From positions 186,001-250,000 of the forward strand of contig JADDOH010001584.1 in NCBI GenBank assembly GCA_016648135.1: a stretch of DNA of 64,000 nt, read 5' to 3'. The notes beneath the pieces are model-generated. The model ran no database searches. It saw only the letters and a list, made by a program, of their open reading frames with translations, and was not told the origin of the DNA. The stretch is from Agrypnia vestita (Eukaryota > Arthropoda > Insecta > Trichoptera > Phryganeidae). Numbering within the stretch: position 1 is the first letter of the stretch; every line of letters begins with the position of its first letter. Made by a program: the position numbers and the translations under genes. This document shows positions 1 through 10,955 of this stretch, in pieces.

Positions 1-580
1 ACAATGTATCATTAACTAAATAAAGATATATAAATAAAAATAAGGTTAGTGACTTTTATTAAGTATTTGAGTACGCACTTTGTAGGTACATTGGAAGATA
101 TAATTTTTTCGGTAGGAATTCAACTTAATAGAAAAGAAAAAATATTTTAAACTCTCGGTTGCCTATAAGGGAAGAGACGCCACGAACAAAACTAAATATT
201 GCGAGTTAATTGGATGGAACGTCTTCTAATGCAAACATTATGGTGGGGGGTCGGCTGGGGGTAGGAAGGATGCGATGACCCTCTTTCATTCATTTATTTA
301 TTTTCATTTCATCCCCATCCCGAATGCTACAGGCTAAGGTTTCCCGATCGCAACACAATACGAGAGTTATTACTGACATTAACTTACCCGCTTATGCGTA
401 AAATTATTTATTACGTTTTGGCCGAGGAAACAAATTATTTATGCTTTCATTCAAAGTACTTGATAAAATAAATTGGAGTATATTACATATCATTTCAAGA
501 CGGCTCTCATTAGCCTTTTTTAGTGGTTAACCTTGTGGATTAACTCCAATATTGTTTACTTCACACTTTATTAAAAATTA
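1..580. other. Unassigned AT-rich stretch
   Basis: No coding frame, RNA gene or repeat arm recognised. A short G-rich run near 240-267 interrupts otherwise AT-rich sequence. Confidence 0.4.
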
Positions 581-746
581 CAACACTTTAATTAACAATA
601 GAAAGCTTTCGGCACGTGTACTGCATGATCTTCAGTAATAAACTAAACATTTGTGACAGAAGATATCCTTAGCTAAAAAAAAATTAGTTTATTACTGAAG
701 ATGGTGCAGTATGCACTGAAAACGTTATAATTTTAAATAAAGTGTT
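581..746. repeat. Inverted pair with hammerhead-like cores (family 1)
   Basis: The left arm (about 581-645) and right arm (about 684-746) are imperfect inverted copies. The right arm reads CTGAAGATG at 695-703, then a perfect hairpin GTGCA/TGCAC (704-716), then GAAAACGTT. The left arm carries the same pattern on the minus strand. A single relative lies at 19178-19260. The layout (CTGA..GA, hairpin, GAAAC) matches the Penelope-associated motif found elsewhere in this window, but the first box is altered, so I treat it as a decayed relative. Confidence 0.5.
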
Positions 747-1231
747 AAAATCATTTATGAAGAACAAGTTTATTTGCTTGCTTAATAAATATCAAGTCTC
801 TTTGTGAGGACGTAATATTTTAAATCACATTTTAAGTATAATTATCCGTCCTACAATCGTTATTTATACTGATGAATCTTATACAACACTGTTTATTTGA
901 TACTTGTGAAATGTTTATGGTAGTTTGGTTTATGGCGTGCCTACAAAGCATTCTAAAAGTACTTTAACCACGTTGAAAGGATTCCATGGTCCATAACCGA
1001 TCATAGTTAATTGGCACATTCTCTGCCTACATAAATATGAGGCTTTAGTATCTAACGAGGGTGCTTTATTAGGTATCAAACAGAATTGAACTCGGGCAGG
1101 AAAATTTGTCATGGGATTTGGTGGGATTTATTAGAAAACTTAACTAAATCTAATGCTTTTATTTTACACTTAATTAAACTTTGTTACACAGATACGTTGA
1201 GTTATACTTATAACTACTTTAGGGCAAAAAA
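747..1231. other. Unassigned stretch
   Basis: AT-rich and without a recognisable frame or repeat; the short open frames on both strands look like chance. Confidence 0.35.
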
Positions 1232-1372
1232 CTTAGGTAAACCAAAATTGAGATGGAATGAAAACTCCTCAAAGACATATCTGCTTTGAAGATCCTGAAC
1301 TGGAGAGAGCTGGCACAAGACCGAGATGAGAAGAAGTAGACTCTTGAAGAAGACAAGGTGCTTCCTCATTCC
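1232..1372 (+). mobile_element. LINE 3' end, C-terminal scrap of the reverse transcriptase ORF
   Basis: Reading with one frameshift near 1265 gives RPKLRW-like residues, then LLKDISALKILNWRELAQDR and an acidic tail (EEDKVLP). This is the usual C-terminus of insect non-LTR endonuclease/reverse-transcriptase polyproteins, the part after the palm and zinc-knuckle region. An in-frame stop also breaks it. It meets another LINE relic in opposite orientation at about 1380, so two 3' ends lie tail to tail. Only the last roughly 45 codons survive, as expected for a 5'-truncated insertion. The family assignment is an inference from the C-terminal pattern. Confidence 0.6.
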
Positions 1373-1379
1373 CCTGTTT

Positions 1380-2340
1380 TGCGCTGCTTCCGCGTGAGTC
1401 AACCAGTCCAAATCCATTCTGTTTTCATACACATATTTTGTTGCTTCTCCTAGCTTAATCTGGAATGGCTCACCAGTCGTCTTCCTTTCGGGGTTGCCAA
1501 GAGGATTCTTCTTGGTATTCGTCCCTCTGGGATTCTTAGCACGTGTCCAAGCTGCCTCCAGGTAGAGGTTACATGCCTATGGTTGTATGACTTATGTTGG
1601 CACTTCTCACTCTGTCCATCAGTGTACTCCCGTTACCCTCCATAGAAAAGTCTGGATTTTCGCTCTCACTCTTTCCGTTAGGATCCTAATTTGATGACCA
1701 TATATGAGGGTGGGCCTGTACACAGATTTGAACAGTCAGTTTTTTCTTAACACTAAGCTAGGATTATTAATGCACTATATAGAAAACTTAGAACGCCGAC
1801 CGCAGCTCCGATTCTTCTCTCTATTTCACTTTTCTGCTTCCCATCGCTAGAAAATTCCACACCAAAGTATTTGAAATTTTCGACTTGCTTTAGCTGGGTC
1901 CCCTGTTTGCTAATCGAGCACTGCTCTTTATCTCTTCCTACGATCATAACGTCTATTTTGGCAGTACTAATCTTCATCCAAATTTGAGTGCACTCTTCAT
2001 TGAAGGAATTTATCCACTCTTGTAGGTCCTCTTATACGAGCGCCAGCCTCGCAACATCATCCGCGAAGAGTAAAGAGTCTATTTCCACATCTATATCTTC
2101 ATCTACCTATTTCTAGAACTCTCACAGCCCTTGCTGTTAAGCTTTGCCGACTTATCCTGTTCATATAAAGGGTGAAAAGGATTGGCGAAAGTGGAAAACC
2201 TTGTCTAAATCCTATTCCGACATTTAACTCCTCCAATATTGCGCCGTTTATTTGTACGCAGCTTTTGCAATCCTCATACAAGGATTGAATTGCCCTGAAA
2301 AGGTCTCTCTGTATTTCGTATTCGTCCAGCACTATCCAAA
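1380..2340 (-). mobile_element. Decayed non-LTR retrotransposon reverse transcriptase
   Basis: The minus strand first encodes a palm segment with VGIGFRQGFPLSPILFTLYM (2120-2330), then after a frame change the catalytic FADDV box (codons around 2055-2069). It continues through KIDVMIVGR and NFKYFGVEFSSDGK (1753-1977), and ends in a LGHVLRIPEGRIPRRIL-type tail near 1500-1580 and an ENRMDLDWLTHAEAA segment at 1390-1430. This order is the reverse transcriptase palm, thumb and C-terminal region of insect LINEs. At least three frameshifts and several stops make it non-functional. The 5' end is missing beyond 2340, where a Penelope fragment on the other strand begins. The function (target-primed reverse transcription) is known for the family, not for this copy. 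Confidence 0.85.
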
Positions 2341-2505
2341 AGATGGACTCCTTAACTCGAAAACTAAAATTAATTTATTAGAGAAGAGTGGAGTATACGA
2401 AATAACTAACGAAATAACGGAGATCGTGACATCAAATACATAGACCAAACCGCAAGAAACATAAATATGTTCAAAAATAAAGGAACATCGCCATTGTTTG
2501 AAGAA
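2340..2505 (+). mobile_element. Penelope-like GIY-YIG endonuclease fragment
   Basis: An open frame reads NSKTKINLLEKSGVYEI (2350-2420). After a shift of frame it continues as GDRDIKYIDQTARNINMF (about 2419-2475). In Penelope-like retroelements the C-terminal GIY-YIG nuclease has the pattern SGVYEI, then a Cys-containing loop, then KYIGQTxRNI. Here YIG has become YID, and both the Cys positions and the frame are lost, so the copy is dead. It abuts the LINE relic at 2340. A second, longer GIY-YIG relic is at 50254-50660 on the minus strand. Confidence 0.6.
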
Positions 2506-2641
2506 CAAAAAACAAAAGTAAAAAAAAATTCAAAGATAATAGCAACTATTTTAGCTATTTTATCGTAGCCATTAACGCAATGCAACTTTTGTTAACTATT
2601 ACATTAAAAATATAATATTCTATATAATTTTTACGATACTT

Positions 2642-2789
2642 AGGCCCGGTTGTTTCAAGTTGGATCAAAGTAAGCTTTCCTTTAAAGCACATATTTTTGC
2701 GTTCTCCACCAATCAGACGATCCGTTTTCGTAAATATCTATGCTTTAAACGAACGCTTACTTTAATCCAACATGAAACAACCGGCCCAT
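2642..2789. mobile_element. Short fold-back MITE with GGCCCGGTTGTTTCA termini
   Basis: About 60 bp at each end are inverted copies: TAGGCCCGGTTGTTTCAAG at the left, and the complement of CATGAAACAACCGGCCCAT at the right. There is no coding sequence. A related single end (TTAGGGCCAGTTGTATCAAC) lies at 47508-47540. The copy number of two in 64 kb suggests a dispersed non-autonomous DNA transposon. Confidence 0.7.
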
Positions 2790-2793
2790 AGTG

Positions 2794-4415
2794 ACACAAT
2801 CTAATGGCCATCCTTAGTACCGATAAGGCAATGCAACACCTTGCAGAGTGTTCAGATGTTGCAAAATGAGATGATGATCGCTGCGCACCTGTCGGGGTGG
2901 CGGTACGGTGAATGAATAATTTATAATTTAGGGGTTTGCACAATTAAATGGTGGGCGCCGCCCTCCTGGCGCCGCCCCTGGAGGTCCGTGCTAGGTATCA
3001 TCAGAGGTATTCGGTACCCGAAGGTACTCATCCCTTTTCGCTCTCGCCTCTCGCAAATCGAGCCATTACGGCTCGGATACCACTTAACATTATATTTTAT
3101 TGGCGGGTTCCGGCATCAGGTACGCGCGGGGACATAAATTCTTTAATGTTTTATGTAAATTTCCACATTCGCTGCATATTTTATACGCCTTTAGGGATAA
3201 TAAAGTAGGCGTCTTGAGTTTGCGGGTAAACAAAATATTCGAGAACTAAATGGATAAATTATCGAAGCAGAAGCATACAAGTCAGAAAGGAGATCCATAC
3301 TTATGTTATGCCTATATCCTTGTATCAAAGATGCCAGTATTCTTGTTTTTGGTTTATAGCATTAACTTTGTGGTTGGAGAAACTCTACGTCTACTGTTTT
3401 CGATACCACTCTATCTTCGTGAGGACGGACGCAAACTAACTATCCATTACTTATTCTAGCAAACAAATCAATTTTTAAACGGGGGCTTGGCTACAGTTAT
3501 GGTGGGGGTGATTGGCAAGTGGACGCCGAAACGGGGAATATATCAAGTAACGGACTATCCATAAAATTTATCTGGTTAAATTCTCGTATATATGTGGTGT
3601 ATAAAAGCAAAAGCAGCAATATCCAAAAAAAATTAATGCAGTCATCAAAGATTACTAATTTATAACGCACTGAATTCGAAATTTTGTAGGAAACAGCCTA
3701 TAGATTTATAGGAAACATGATTTTGAAAGGGAAATGTACACATAAAATCGTTGAAAAATTAGAACAAACTCAAAATTTTCTGAATATTCGTATATAATTA
3801 AATTATGTGAAGTTTTTATACCCTAAAAACACTACATATTTCGCCTGTTAGAGGTCTACTTGATAAGGTCTTTAGAATATGAAATCTCGATGTAGTACAT
3901 ACGAAATTAATTAATGTTTTGTTAATTTACTCAAATCACTAGACACGACTATAGATAGAGATCCATTCTTTAATTCCCAATATCTCGCACTATCACTCAT
4001 CTATGAAATACTTAATAATCATCTGTTGAATATTCGCACGTCTGTGATCGCATATATTTCCGAACAGCCACTAGCTTCTCGCTGGTATTTCGCTTTTATC
4101 TGTGACTTGCACTAGACGTCAAAACAAACTGACTGACCACGCGTGCCTCCGCGGCAATTTATATTATTTGGTCGAGTTTTAGAAACCTCTGGCGTATTTT
4201 AGTGAACATGATCATTTCGCGAACGTTTCCACGTAATCCTGTGCCTTCGAGCAACTTCGAATTCTTTCTAATATCTGTTAGACTTCGATTATGTGTAGTT
4301 CCTATTATTTTAGACTCGTGGCAAAATATATATTTGTTTATTGGAACAAGTACAGAAAAAATCCTCAAATGTTTTAAATATCGCTGTAACGTACGATTTC
4401 AGATCTTATGTTCCC
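2794..4415. other. Unassigned stretch with a GC-rich block at 2948-3140
   Basis: No frame is recognisable as a gene. 2948-2990 is strikingly GC-rich (GGCGCCGCCC repeated around CTCCTG), and 3010-3040 holds a small palindrome around GGTACC. The rest is AT-rich. The 86-codon frame at 2948-3208 looks like chance: low-complexity composition and no domain. Confidence 0.35.
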
Positions 4416-4540
4416 AGCTAGGGAATGCAATCCCGATCCCGTGAGATCGGGATCCCGCGAGGTCACAGGCATTTTACGAGATCAATCCCGGACAGAAAAA
4501 ACGGACGAGATTATCGGGATTATCAGGATTGATCAGCATT
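4416..4540. repeat. GATCGGGATCCCG-rich short repeat, possible hAT-type MITE
   Basis: The segment contains CTAGGGAATGCAATCCCGATC and, inverted beside it, GATCGGGATCCCG, then degenerate ATCGGGATT/ATCAGGATT copies up to 4538. Repeats of (T)CCCGATCCC around a TAGGGATG-like terminus are seen in some hAT MITEs of insects; that link is an inference. Confidence 0.35.
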
Positions 4541-5710
4541 TTTTATGTTTTATATGTTTAATTATATATGTCTATAGAGCTTTTCGTAAGTACTTAAAAC
4601 TTATGTTCATGTCACATTCAAATAATAAAAATACCTTTGAATAATATTTGCTGTATTTTATCAACCTAACATAGTAATAAAAACTACTACTAACTCTACC
4701 ACATTGACTGATTGATGCTTGGAAAAACGCCCATAAAAACTTTAATGCAATGATTAATAATGAAAATTTTATTGAAATTGCTGAAATAGAAATGCAAGGC
4801 ATTATCGTTAATTGCTATTCAGCTCTATAAACAAAAAAAACACAAAAGTATTCGGACATAGACATGGGAACATAGATTGCCAAAGTAGAATTGAATACGC
4901 CTATTCTTCGGACAGGACACGCATACGTCACTTTTTTATTCCAAAATTTAGAAACTCGCAACGCCATAGCATGATCCAAAGCGATTTCATCGGCTTGATA
5001 GACCCATGGTGATATACATCTCACAAACCTCGCGGTAACTTCCACACGGAGTTAACATAAACATCAGGAAGCACTCGATAAATTTCTGGTTCGTTCGCCC
5101 CGCGTGTTTACAGATATTTCCCGAAAGATTTCCACCCTCCAGGTCGGGGCTCGGCCGAAGGGGTTGGAGGTTTACGTCGCGCACGTGACCCAATTAAGAG
5201 CGATGGATTGAGATCACTCTCGCGAATCTTGACCTCGCTCTCGGGCTCAGCGAGATAACGAAACGGGCTCAGCCGAGCGTGGTTTTTGCGAGACAATCGA
5301 AGGAAGGAACTAATTTAATATTCCCAGAACGAGGTTTCATTATTTTATTTAAATCGTAAAGTATATTCTCGTGTTTCTGCAGCATCCTTGAAAGTCGTCC
5401 AACATAAAAATTATATCATTTTAATTTTTTATATATATAAAGCTTACAGTATAAATGCTTTATAAATAGATTGGACCATTGAACGATTAGTATAATAATA
5501 CGTTTGCTCTAAAAGACTTTTATGAAAACTTTCTATGATTCACGCCAAGGGTTTTCGTGTGTCACGTGACCCTAAATAGACATTGAATCCCGTGCACTCT
5601 ATGCTTGCACGTACATATATCTCAATAATTTATAACTCTCAATAGATAGAAAAAAAATAGAAAACATTTTTTTTTAAATATAGATGGAAACACGAGATTC
5701 GTGCCGCATC
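4541..5710. other. Unassigned stretch with GC-rich block 5060-5300
   Basis: 5060-5300 is much richer in CpG than its flanks and contains GGCTCGGCCGAAG and GGGCTCAGCCGAGCG, two imperfect inverted motifs. The 62-codon minus-strand frame there has no recognisable domain. The flanks are AT-rich and empty. Confidence 0.35.
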
Positions 5711-5711
5711 A

Positions 5712-5940
5712 ATATTCTTCTTCTTCTTTTCTTTTAGTAGATATTTTGATCTGTACTACAGAAAACTACGCCTCCTGAGATGACGAGGTCCAGCTATCCC
5801 TGCATATTTTCGTTGGTATTCCCGGTAGGCATCGTCCAGAGGGGATTTCATTCGCTGTCTGGTACGAGTCTGTCACTGTCCATTCTGGCTACGTGATCCC
5901 GCCAGAATCTCTTTCTTGATCTACTCCATCGTGCTATGTC
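5712..5940 (-). mobile_element. LINE 3' end with GAA-repeat tail
   Basis: The minus strand reads RWSRSRKRFWRDHVARMDSD (about 5880-5930), the basic C-terminal segment of a non-LTR retrotransposon ORF2. It continues to a (GAA)n-type tail, seen as TTCTTCTTCTTTTC at 5715-5730 on the plus strand. The sequence just before the tail is nearly identical to the 3' end at 41750-41820, so both belong to one family. Frameshifts after the conserved block inactivate it. Confidence 0.75.
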
Positions 5941-6011
5941 TTCTCAATATTCAATATTCTTACTATTTTGAAAACTAAGGTAAACGCTTGTACTATGAAA
6001 ATAGAACTAAG

Positions 6012-6082
6012 TTGCTGATATCCTGGAATGGGGGTCGAACCACCGACTATGATGAGCTTCATGACTACTACACCAACAAGCT
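6012..6082 (-). repeat. tRNA-derived SINE head
   Basis: On the minus strand AGCTTGTTGGTGTAGTAGTC resembles an A box. GGTGGTTCGACCCCC, about 40 nt downstream, matches the B box (GGTTCGANTCC). Spacing and order are those of a tRNA-type Pol III promoter. Cloverleaf arms are not convincing, so this is a SINE head rather than a tRNA gene. Confidence 0.6.
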
Positions 6083-6276
6083 ATTCTAAACATTTTTTCC
6101 GTTAATTATCATAAAATGTGTTTTTTTACCACACAAGGACTCCATATTGAGATCGTCAGAAACCTGGTAATGATCTGTATGTATGACGTTAAATCATAAT
6201 ATTGTACGATTTTAAGGTAATATTACTTGGAAAGTTCAGCAATTAGCAAACAGTTGACCAACAAGGCTCAAGCACG

Positions 6277-6651
6277 GTGCAAGGACCCTCTTCAATTAAT
6301 ATTATCCCTATTAAATTCCAGTTAACTGAAGATCTGTTTCTACTGACGCCCGTTTCGGTTGGTCCAATCCCAACGCCGCCACTGGCGAGGGTCCTCCAGG
6401 AGGTGCAGGAGTGCGATCTCCAGGCCACTCTGCCAGGATACGAGGGGGGTTCCTCAAACTGTGAGACCGTCACACAGGAAAATGAAACATTTGATGCGAC
6501 AAATTTGTTTTATGCTCCAGGTAATACGGCAAGGTGTGAACGATGGAGAAGTATGCTGGGAATCATTATAAGAAACAGAAAAATAAGCACATGGATTAGC
6601 TCTCAGAATCTTTCTGGTGTTTGGTCAATGTCTTCCATGACTCTATCTTGA
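6277..6651 (+). pseudogene. Unidentified 124-codon frame with a LINE-like tail
   Basis: The frame is open for 375 bp and its GC content is above that of the flanks. Its N-terminal two thirds (SVGPIPTPPLARVLQEVQEC and following) match no domain I know. Residues about 90-108 (RSMLGIIIRNRKISTWI) resemble the RxMLGI..R..xNxWIR segment of LINE ORF2 C-termini. The last part, beginning SSQNLSGVW, shows no such similarity. It may be a composite relic of a LINE, or a chance frame. The remainder of 6082-6860 is AT-rich and empty. Confidence 0.3.
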
Positions 6652-6849
6652 GCTTTGATCAAGGGTGCGCAGTCAGAATATATTTAAACATATTTTGAAA
6701 AAATTTACACATTTTCACAAGAGAATATGATGTTCAAAATACATAAATCTCGATGTTTAGGCGTTTATATACATACACATAACATATTACACATACACAC
6801 ATTTTCTTTATTGGTTTGAGATGTTTGAACGAGTAGCAATCTATGGCCC

Positions 6850-7072
6850 CCTGGCGACGGAGCGCAAAACTACAGCTGTCAAGTCGGAGCGGCACATTCG
6901 CTTTTGGTAGACACGAGAGAAACGTTTCTATTCGGATCTAAACGGATTAATCTAATCGGAAACTATTAAAATATCTCTAACAGCAAAAAAGGGACAAACA
7001 AGACAAGGAATACGGCGGACGGAAGATTTATTACACGGAGACAGGCGGCCCACCATTTGAATAAAGGTAAGT
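6850..7072 (+). other. Candidate non-coding exon ending in a splice donor
   Basis: A block of mixed composition, unlike the AT-rich flanks, ends at AATAAAG followed by GTAAGT (7067-7072), a perfect 5' splice-site consensus. No ATG-led frame of note precedes it, so if real it would be a 5' UTR exon. No matching acceptor exon is identified nearby. This is an inference from composition and one splice motif only. Confidence 0.25.
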
Positions 7073-7149
7073 CGTAGATTTTCTACTTGGATCGAACTAA
7101 AATTTAAATCAATAAGGAAAAGATCAAAAAACCATATACAGCAGAGCTA

Positions 7150-7290
7150 TCGTAGTACAAAAATAGACGGCGTATACACTCTATGTAACAATGTGCGTCA
7201 CTAATTTAACAATGTCCGTAACTAATGTAAAAATGTTCGTCGCTAACGGTTGCTAGTTATTACGCAATGCTAGATAGCGCTGTTTTCAGT
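7150..7290. repeat. Dispersed repeat with AACAATGTCCGTNACTAA units
   Basis: Three tandem-like variants of AACAATGTNCGTNRCTAAYG occur at 7186-7245, followed by a TAGATAGCGCTG motif. The same units appear at 21862-22020, 23441-23590 and, inverted, 43895-44060, usually followed by CTACCAGATGGCGC. No coding sequence. Confidence 0.6.
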
Positions 7291-7505
7291 CTTGTCGCGG
7301 CAGATACTTTCTGCCATATCGGCAGTCGGGTGTTTGTACAAATGCAGGTAAAAGTAATGTCTTTACGAATAATTTTGTGTCCAAAAGAAACGATAAAAGT
7401 AAGGTGGCCACACTATGACAAAATGGATACCAAAAACATTTGAATTTCACTTCTATCATTCAGCATAACACCCTTAATCATCTTATTGTAATTAACATTG
7501 TTTCG

Positions 7506-7541
7506 TTGTGTTGGTGTTTATGCCCGTAAACACCAACACAA
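7506..7541. repeat. Perfect 15-bp hairpin
   Basis: TTGTGTTGGTGTTTA (7506-7520) and its exact complement (7527-7541) are separated by TGCCCG. No frame crosses it. It could be a short cruciform or the core of a decayed fold-back element. Confidence 0.7.
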
Positions 7542-8069
7542 CAATGAGCGTCGTGAGTACATCTTACACATACTAATTTGATTCGGTCATTCTTAAATGG
7601 AAAGAGGTCCACAAGCGATGACGTCACGCGACTCCACCGGACGGAACAAAATTATTCATCACGAAATATCTTAATTTTACTTTCAGACTTTTGTTCAATT
7701 TTACTCAAATTTTCATTTCCATTCATTGAAAAAAATAGTGAAATTCTCCATTAGAGATGACAGGTCATTTGGATTAAAAGAAACGGTGAATCCATTAATA
7801 TTGCAATGTGTAATGATGTAAAATATAATTGTTTCAATTTAAGATTGGTTTCGGAAAAATGAGACTAATGATAAAGATCCACAAAAAGACGGTCGAAGAA
7901 AATAATAGTGAAATAGAACTGGGTGGAATACAGGTTTGGAAATAGGGTTGAGGGAGGGAAAGCAGTAAGAGAATGAAGCTTACGACGATTTGGTAATAAT
8001 TTTTCTTTTTGGAAATGTTTTTCATATTTATCTGAAAGTTTGGGCATCTGGGCGCAAGCAGCCCGGCGA

Positions 8070-8142
8070 GAGGAATTGGACCAATCTGCTGACGTCACGC
8101 GCCCAGTATAAAGTTGCCGTGATCAGAGGGCGATGGTCAGGT
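8070..8142 (+). promoter_or_regulatory. Candidate RNA polymerase II core promoter (CCAAT, CRE, TATA, Inr)
   Basis: In order: ATTGG (8076-8080) and CCAAT (8081-8085) as an inverted pair, a palindromic CRE TGACGTCA (8090-8097), TATAAAG (8107-8113) and an initiator-like TCAG (8137-8140). The A of the initiator is 32 bp from the first T of the TATA box, the canonical spacing. TGACGTCACGCG also occurs at 7619-7630. No convincing ORF follows within 300 bp, so the transcript could be non-coding, spliced, or an LTR transcript. Confidence 0.45.
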
Positions 8143-8144
8143 GG

Positions 8145-9040
8145 GCAGGTGACTTCGTGTTTAAAGTTTTAATGAGCCACCGAATAATCATTAAAGGAGA
8201 TATTTGTGCTTTGGAGTTTCAACTATTTCGCAGCAATTACAACATTAAAAATCATACAGGTGAAAAGGTATAAGAAAGCAATCTAAAACCATTAGAAATT
8301 TTTATTTTTTTATTTTTAATTTAAAGACTATCGACAGGTCAGAATGACCTAATGGATAATCATTTAGGACAAGGTGATTAATACAGTTACATTTTACAGT
8401 AAAACATTAATACATAATACATATACTTGGGCATAAAAAACTTCAATAACCTACTTACAGATATTAAGAAAATCGATGACTTACAACAATTAAAGAAAAA
8501 ATAAACCAACACTTTAGATCGATACAATTTGACAATGCATAACAAGACATATAGCTAAGGAACAAATAAGCCAAATCCAAAATAAACTAATAAAGTGTAA
8601 GCCCCTCACCAAGCACATGAGCAAGTCTCATTTTTGGAGAGGCAAAGCAATAAAATAAAACGTATATAAGTAGATTGTAATAGACAAATGTATTATGATT
8701 TAAATGTAGTTTTAATATTAAATTAAAAAAAATAAAAATAAAAAAATTAAAATATGCGACTACAAGATGAACGAATTTCACAATCTCCGCACGACATAAT
8801 AGGCTTCTAGGCTCCCAGGTCAACCAAGTCAAAAAATGTGTACCCGCGTCTTTGTGGCGATAAATTTTGGCAATAGATGATATTAATAAACTTCTATGAT
8901 GTACAGTGGGATGAAATTATATATGAAACTACCAGTGGATATTAGGGATGAAAACAATATAATGACTTTTAAGAAAAAATTAAGAAAATACGTGATACTT
9001 ACTTCTGATTAAAAATTTAATATACTTAAATCTTATGATG
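8145..9040. other. Unassigned AT-rich stretch
   Basis: No frame or repeat recognised; A-rich runs at 8720-8755 and scattered low-complexity sequence. Confidence 0.35.
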
Positions 9041-9042
9041 TA

Positions 9043-9577
9043 TACACGGTTATTTGTAAAACACTAATAACCTCGCAGGACTATACTCCTGCCTTGATTA
9101 TAAGTCGAAAATGTTAAAGAAATCTTGACCTAATAACAATAGTTAAGGAGATATGCGACATCAAAGTTTCCATTTTTTTTCAATATTTCTGACTTATTTT
9201 TTGTAAAACGTTGGACTATCATTACAGTAACTTATATAGAATATGAAAAATTCATTCCTTTTAATACAAATCAAATAAAAAAATAAAAACCTTACAATTC
9301 CAATTGGAAAACATTCCAATTGGAATTTTTTCAGGGTTTTTATTTAACTTGTGTTCAAACGAATGAATTTTTCGTAATCGATATGAGTAACTGTAATGAT
9401 AGTCCAACGTTTTACAAAAAATATGTCAGAAATATTGAAAAAAAAATGCAAAATTTGATGTTGCATATCTCCTTAACTATTGTTATTAGGTCATAATAGC
9501 TTGAACATTTTCGACTCATAATCAAGACAGGAATATAGTCCTGCGAGGTTATTAATGTTTTACAAATAACCCTGTAT
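9043..9577. mobile_element. Fold-back element, copy A (535 bp, full arms)
   Basis: The first about 260 bp and the last about 260 bp are inverted copies. Both ends read ACAGGGTTATTTGTAAAAC (left end with one change) and share blocks such as CTCGCAGGACTATA, TGAGTCGAAAATGTT and GTTGGACTATCATTACAG. There is no coding capacity. Related copies: 12931-13476, 20233-20509 (internally deleted), 45906-46088 (one arm) and 63468-63545 (end only). The ends sit in TATA/TATA context, suggesting a TA-type target. The transposase family is unknown to me. Confidence 0.85.
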
Positions 9578-9660
9578 ATAAGGAAATATATAAATTATTG
9601 TATTAACTACTTTAAGAATAAAAAAATAAAAAAATGTTAATAAAATAAAAATGGGCCAAT

Positions 9661-9985
9661 AAGCATATGCTAATGGTAAACAATGTCAGAATATATAAAA
9701 CATGCATAAGATCTATCATGACATACGGTATCAAAGCGAGAGCGGACACGGTGAGAACTAAACATCTCCTCAGAACTACCGAAATGAAGAAAGACCATAA
9801 GACCCATAGCGGGCAATACCCTCAGAGACAGAGTACCCAATGCGGGAATCCGCAGAACCTGCGACATACAAGACACTGTACGATGGAGCAGGCAGAGAGA
9901 GCGTTTCTGGAGGGACCATGTCGAGATAATGGATTCCGGAGGGGCGTCGACCGCCAGGGAAACCACCATCTGATATAAATTTGCA
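9661..9985 (+). mobile_element. LINE 3' coding scrap
   Basis: NVRIYKTCIRSIMTYGIKAR (from 9679), then ADTVRTKHLLRTTEMK, is the segment after the RT thumb seen in insect non-LTR elements. A frameshift follows near 9800; other frames then give basic residues typical of the same family. Homologous segments lie at 22375-22775 and 41415-41840. The element is 5'-truncated and joins another LINE end at about 9985. Confidence 0.75.
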
Positions 9986-10365
9986 TGTTAAACCCCGTAT
10001 AAGAAACCCTGAGTTCTTCAGAATAAGTCAGCACACTAATAATGTCGGTTACTTTTCTCCCATTACAAGGTTGTGTCGCACATATAATTTGTATTGTGCC
10101 GACCCTAACATTGATGCTGATATTCTTGCAGACACGTTATCTTCGTTCAAAAACTCACTCATACACAACATCCATTTTCTAAACGACGACATGAACCTAT
10201 AGATCATTAAATACTAATCGCACTACACTCAAACACAAATATATATTATACATAAATGTACATGTGAAATATAATTAATTACAAAAATACATGTTACTAG
10301 AGCATGCCGAAGACACTTGTAATTGGGATAATGGGCATAGTCTTCACTACAATGTTTAAAAGAGA
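9985..10365 (+). mobile_element. LINE ORF C-terminus and 3' UTR (copy 1)
   Basis: Codons from about 9999 read RNPEFFRISQHTNNVGYFSP then ITRLCRTYN and end at a stop after FLNDDMNL (10200-10202). NPxFFRIxxHxTNYGxxSPIxRxCxxYN is a well-known C-terminus of insect LINE (Jockey/I-like) reverse transcriptase ORFs. The following about 160 bp is the 3' UTR; it recurs almost unchanged at 13840-14010, proving a dispersed family. Upstream coding sequence is lost. Confidence 0.8.
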
Positions 10366-10377
10366 AAAAAAAAGAGA

Positions 10378-10436
10378 TGGAGAGAAAGCTGTCAATACCG
10401 ATGAAGGATCTAATAAAAGAAGAAGAAGAAGAATAA
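10378..10436 (+). repeat. GAA-repeat LINE tail
   Basis: A short segment ends in AAAAGAAGAAGAAGAAGAAT (10413-10432 region). (GAA)n tails end several LINE relics in this window, so this is probably the very 3' tip of another truncated copy. Confidence 0.45.
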
Positions 10437-10945
10437 AAAGAAAATAATAAAACTTATACTAAAAAATAAAATTGAGAAATAAAAAAAATGTACGGGAGTA
10501 GTAGGTATATAACTAATTAGGAAATAATATGAAAATAGATTTAATTTGTAATTATTTGCAAAAAGGATTTTATTATTATTTCTGATTATTAAAAAAAGTT
10601 TATTTTTGTCAATTAACCGAATATATCGAAACTTGAGGGACCAAATATTGATAATTTCATACGTCATATTCATGAATACGTTTTTAAAATCAGTTTTTTT
10701 GTATGGCGGACATGTTCAAAAATCTAACTGTACCGAAAATAAGTCAGATTTAAAACGCTTTTCTCCCAGAAAGTAAACGGCGCAAAAAAGTAAAAGGTAT
10801 CAGTAGATGAAAGACAGATATAATACTTCTTTAAATTGCATCAGCTCAGTCCGTCCACCCTCTTTGTGCCTCGCGCAAGTTGAGAGGCGCTAAATGCCAG
10901 TCAACTTCTGGACGCCGTGGCTTGTGAAACAAAAGACCGTTCGAG
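10437..10945. other. Unassigned AT-rich stretch
   Basis: Low-complexity A/T sequence to 10830, then higher-complexity sequence leading to the TATA box at 10956. No frame recognised. Confidence 0.35.
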
Positions 10946-10955
10946 ACAGAACGAG

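Noticed and set aside
2996..3010. CTGATGA on the minus strand (GTATCATCAGAGG) as another hammerhead
   Set aside because: No hairpin followed by GAAA lies downstream; the adjacent sequence is an unrelated GC-rich block.
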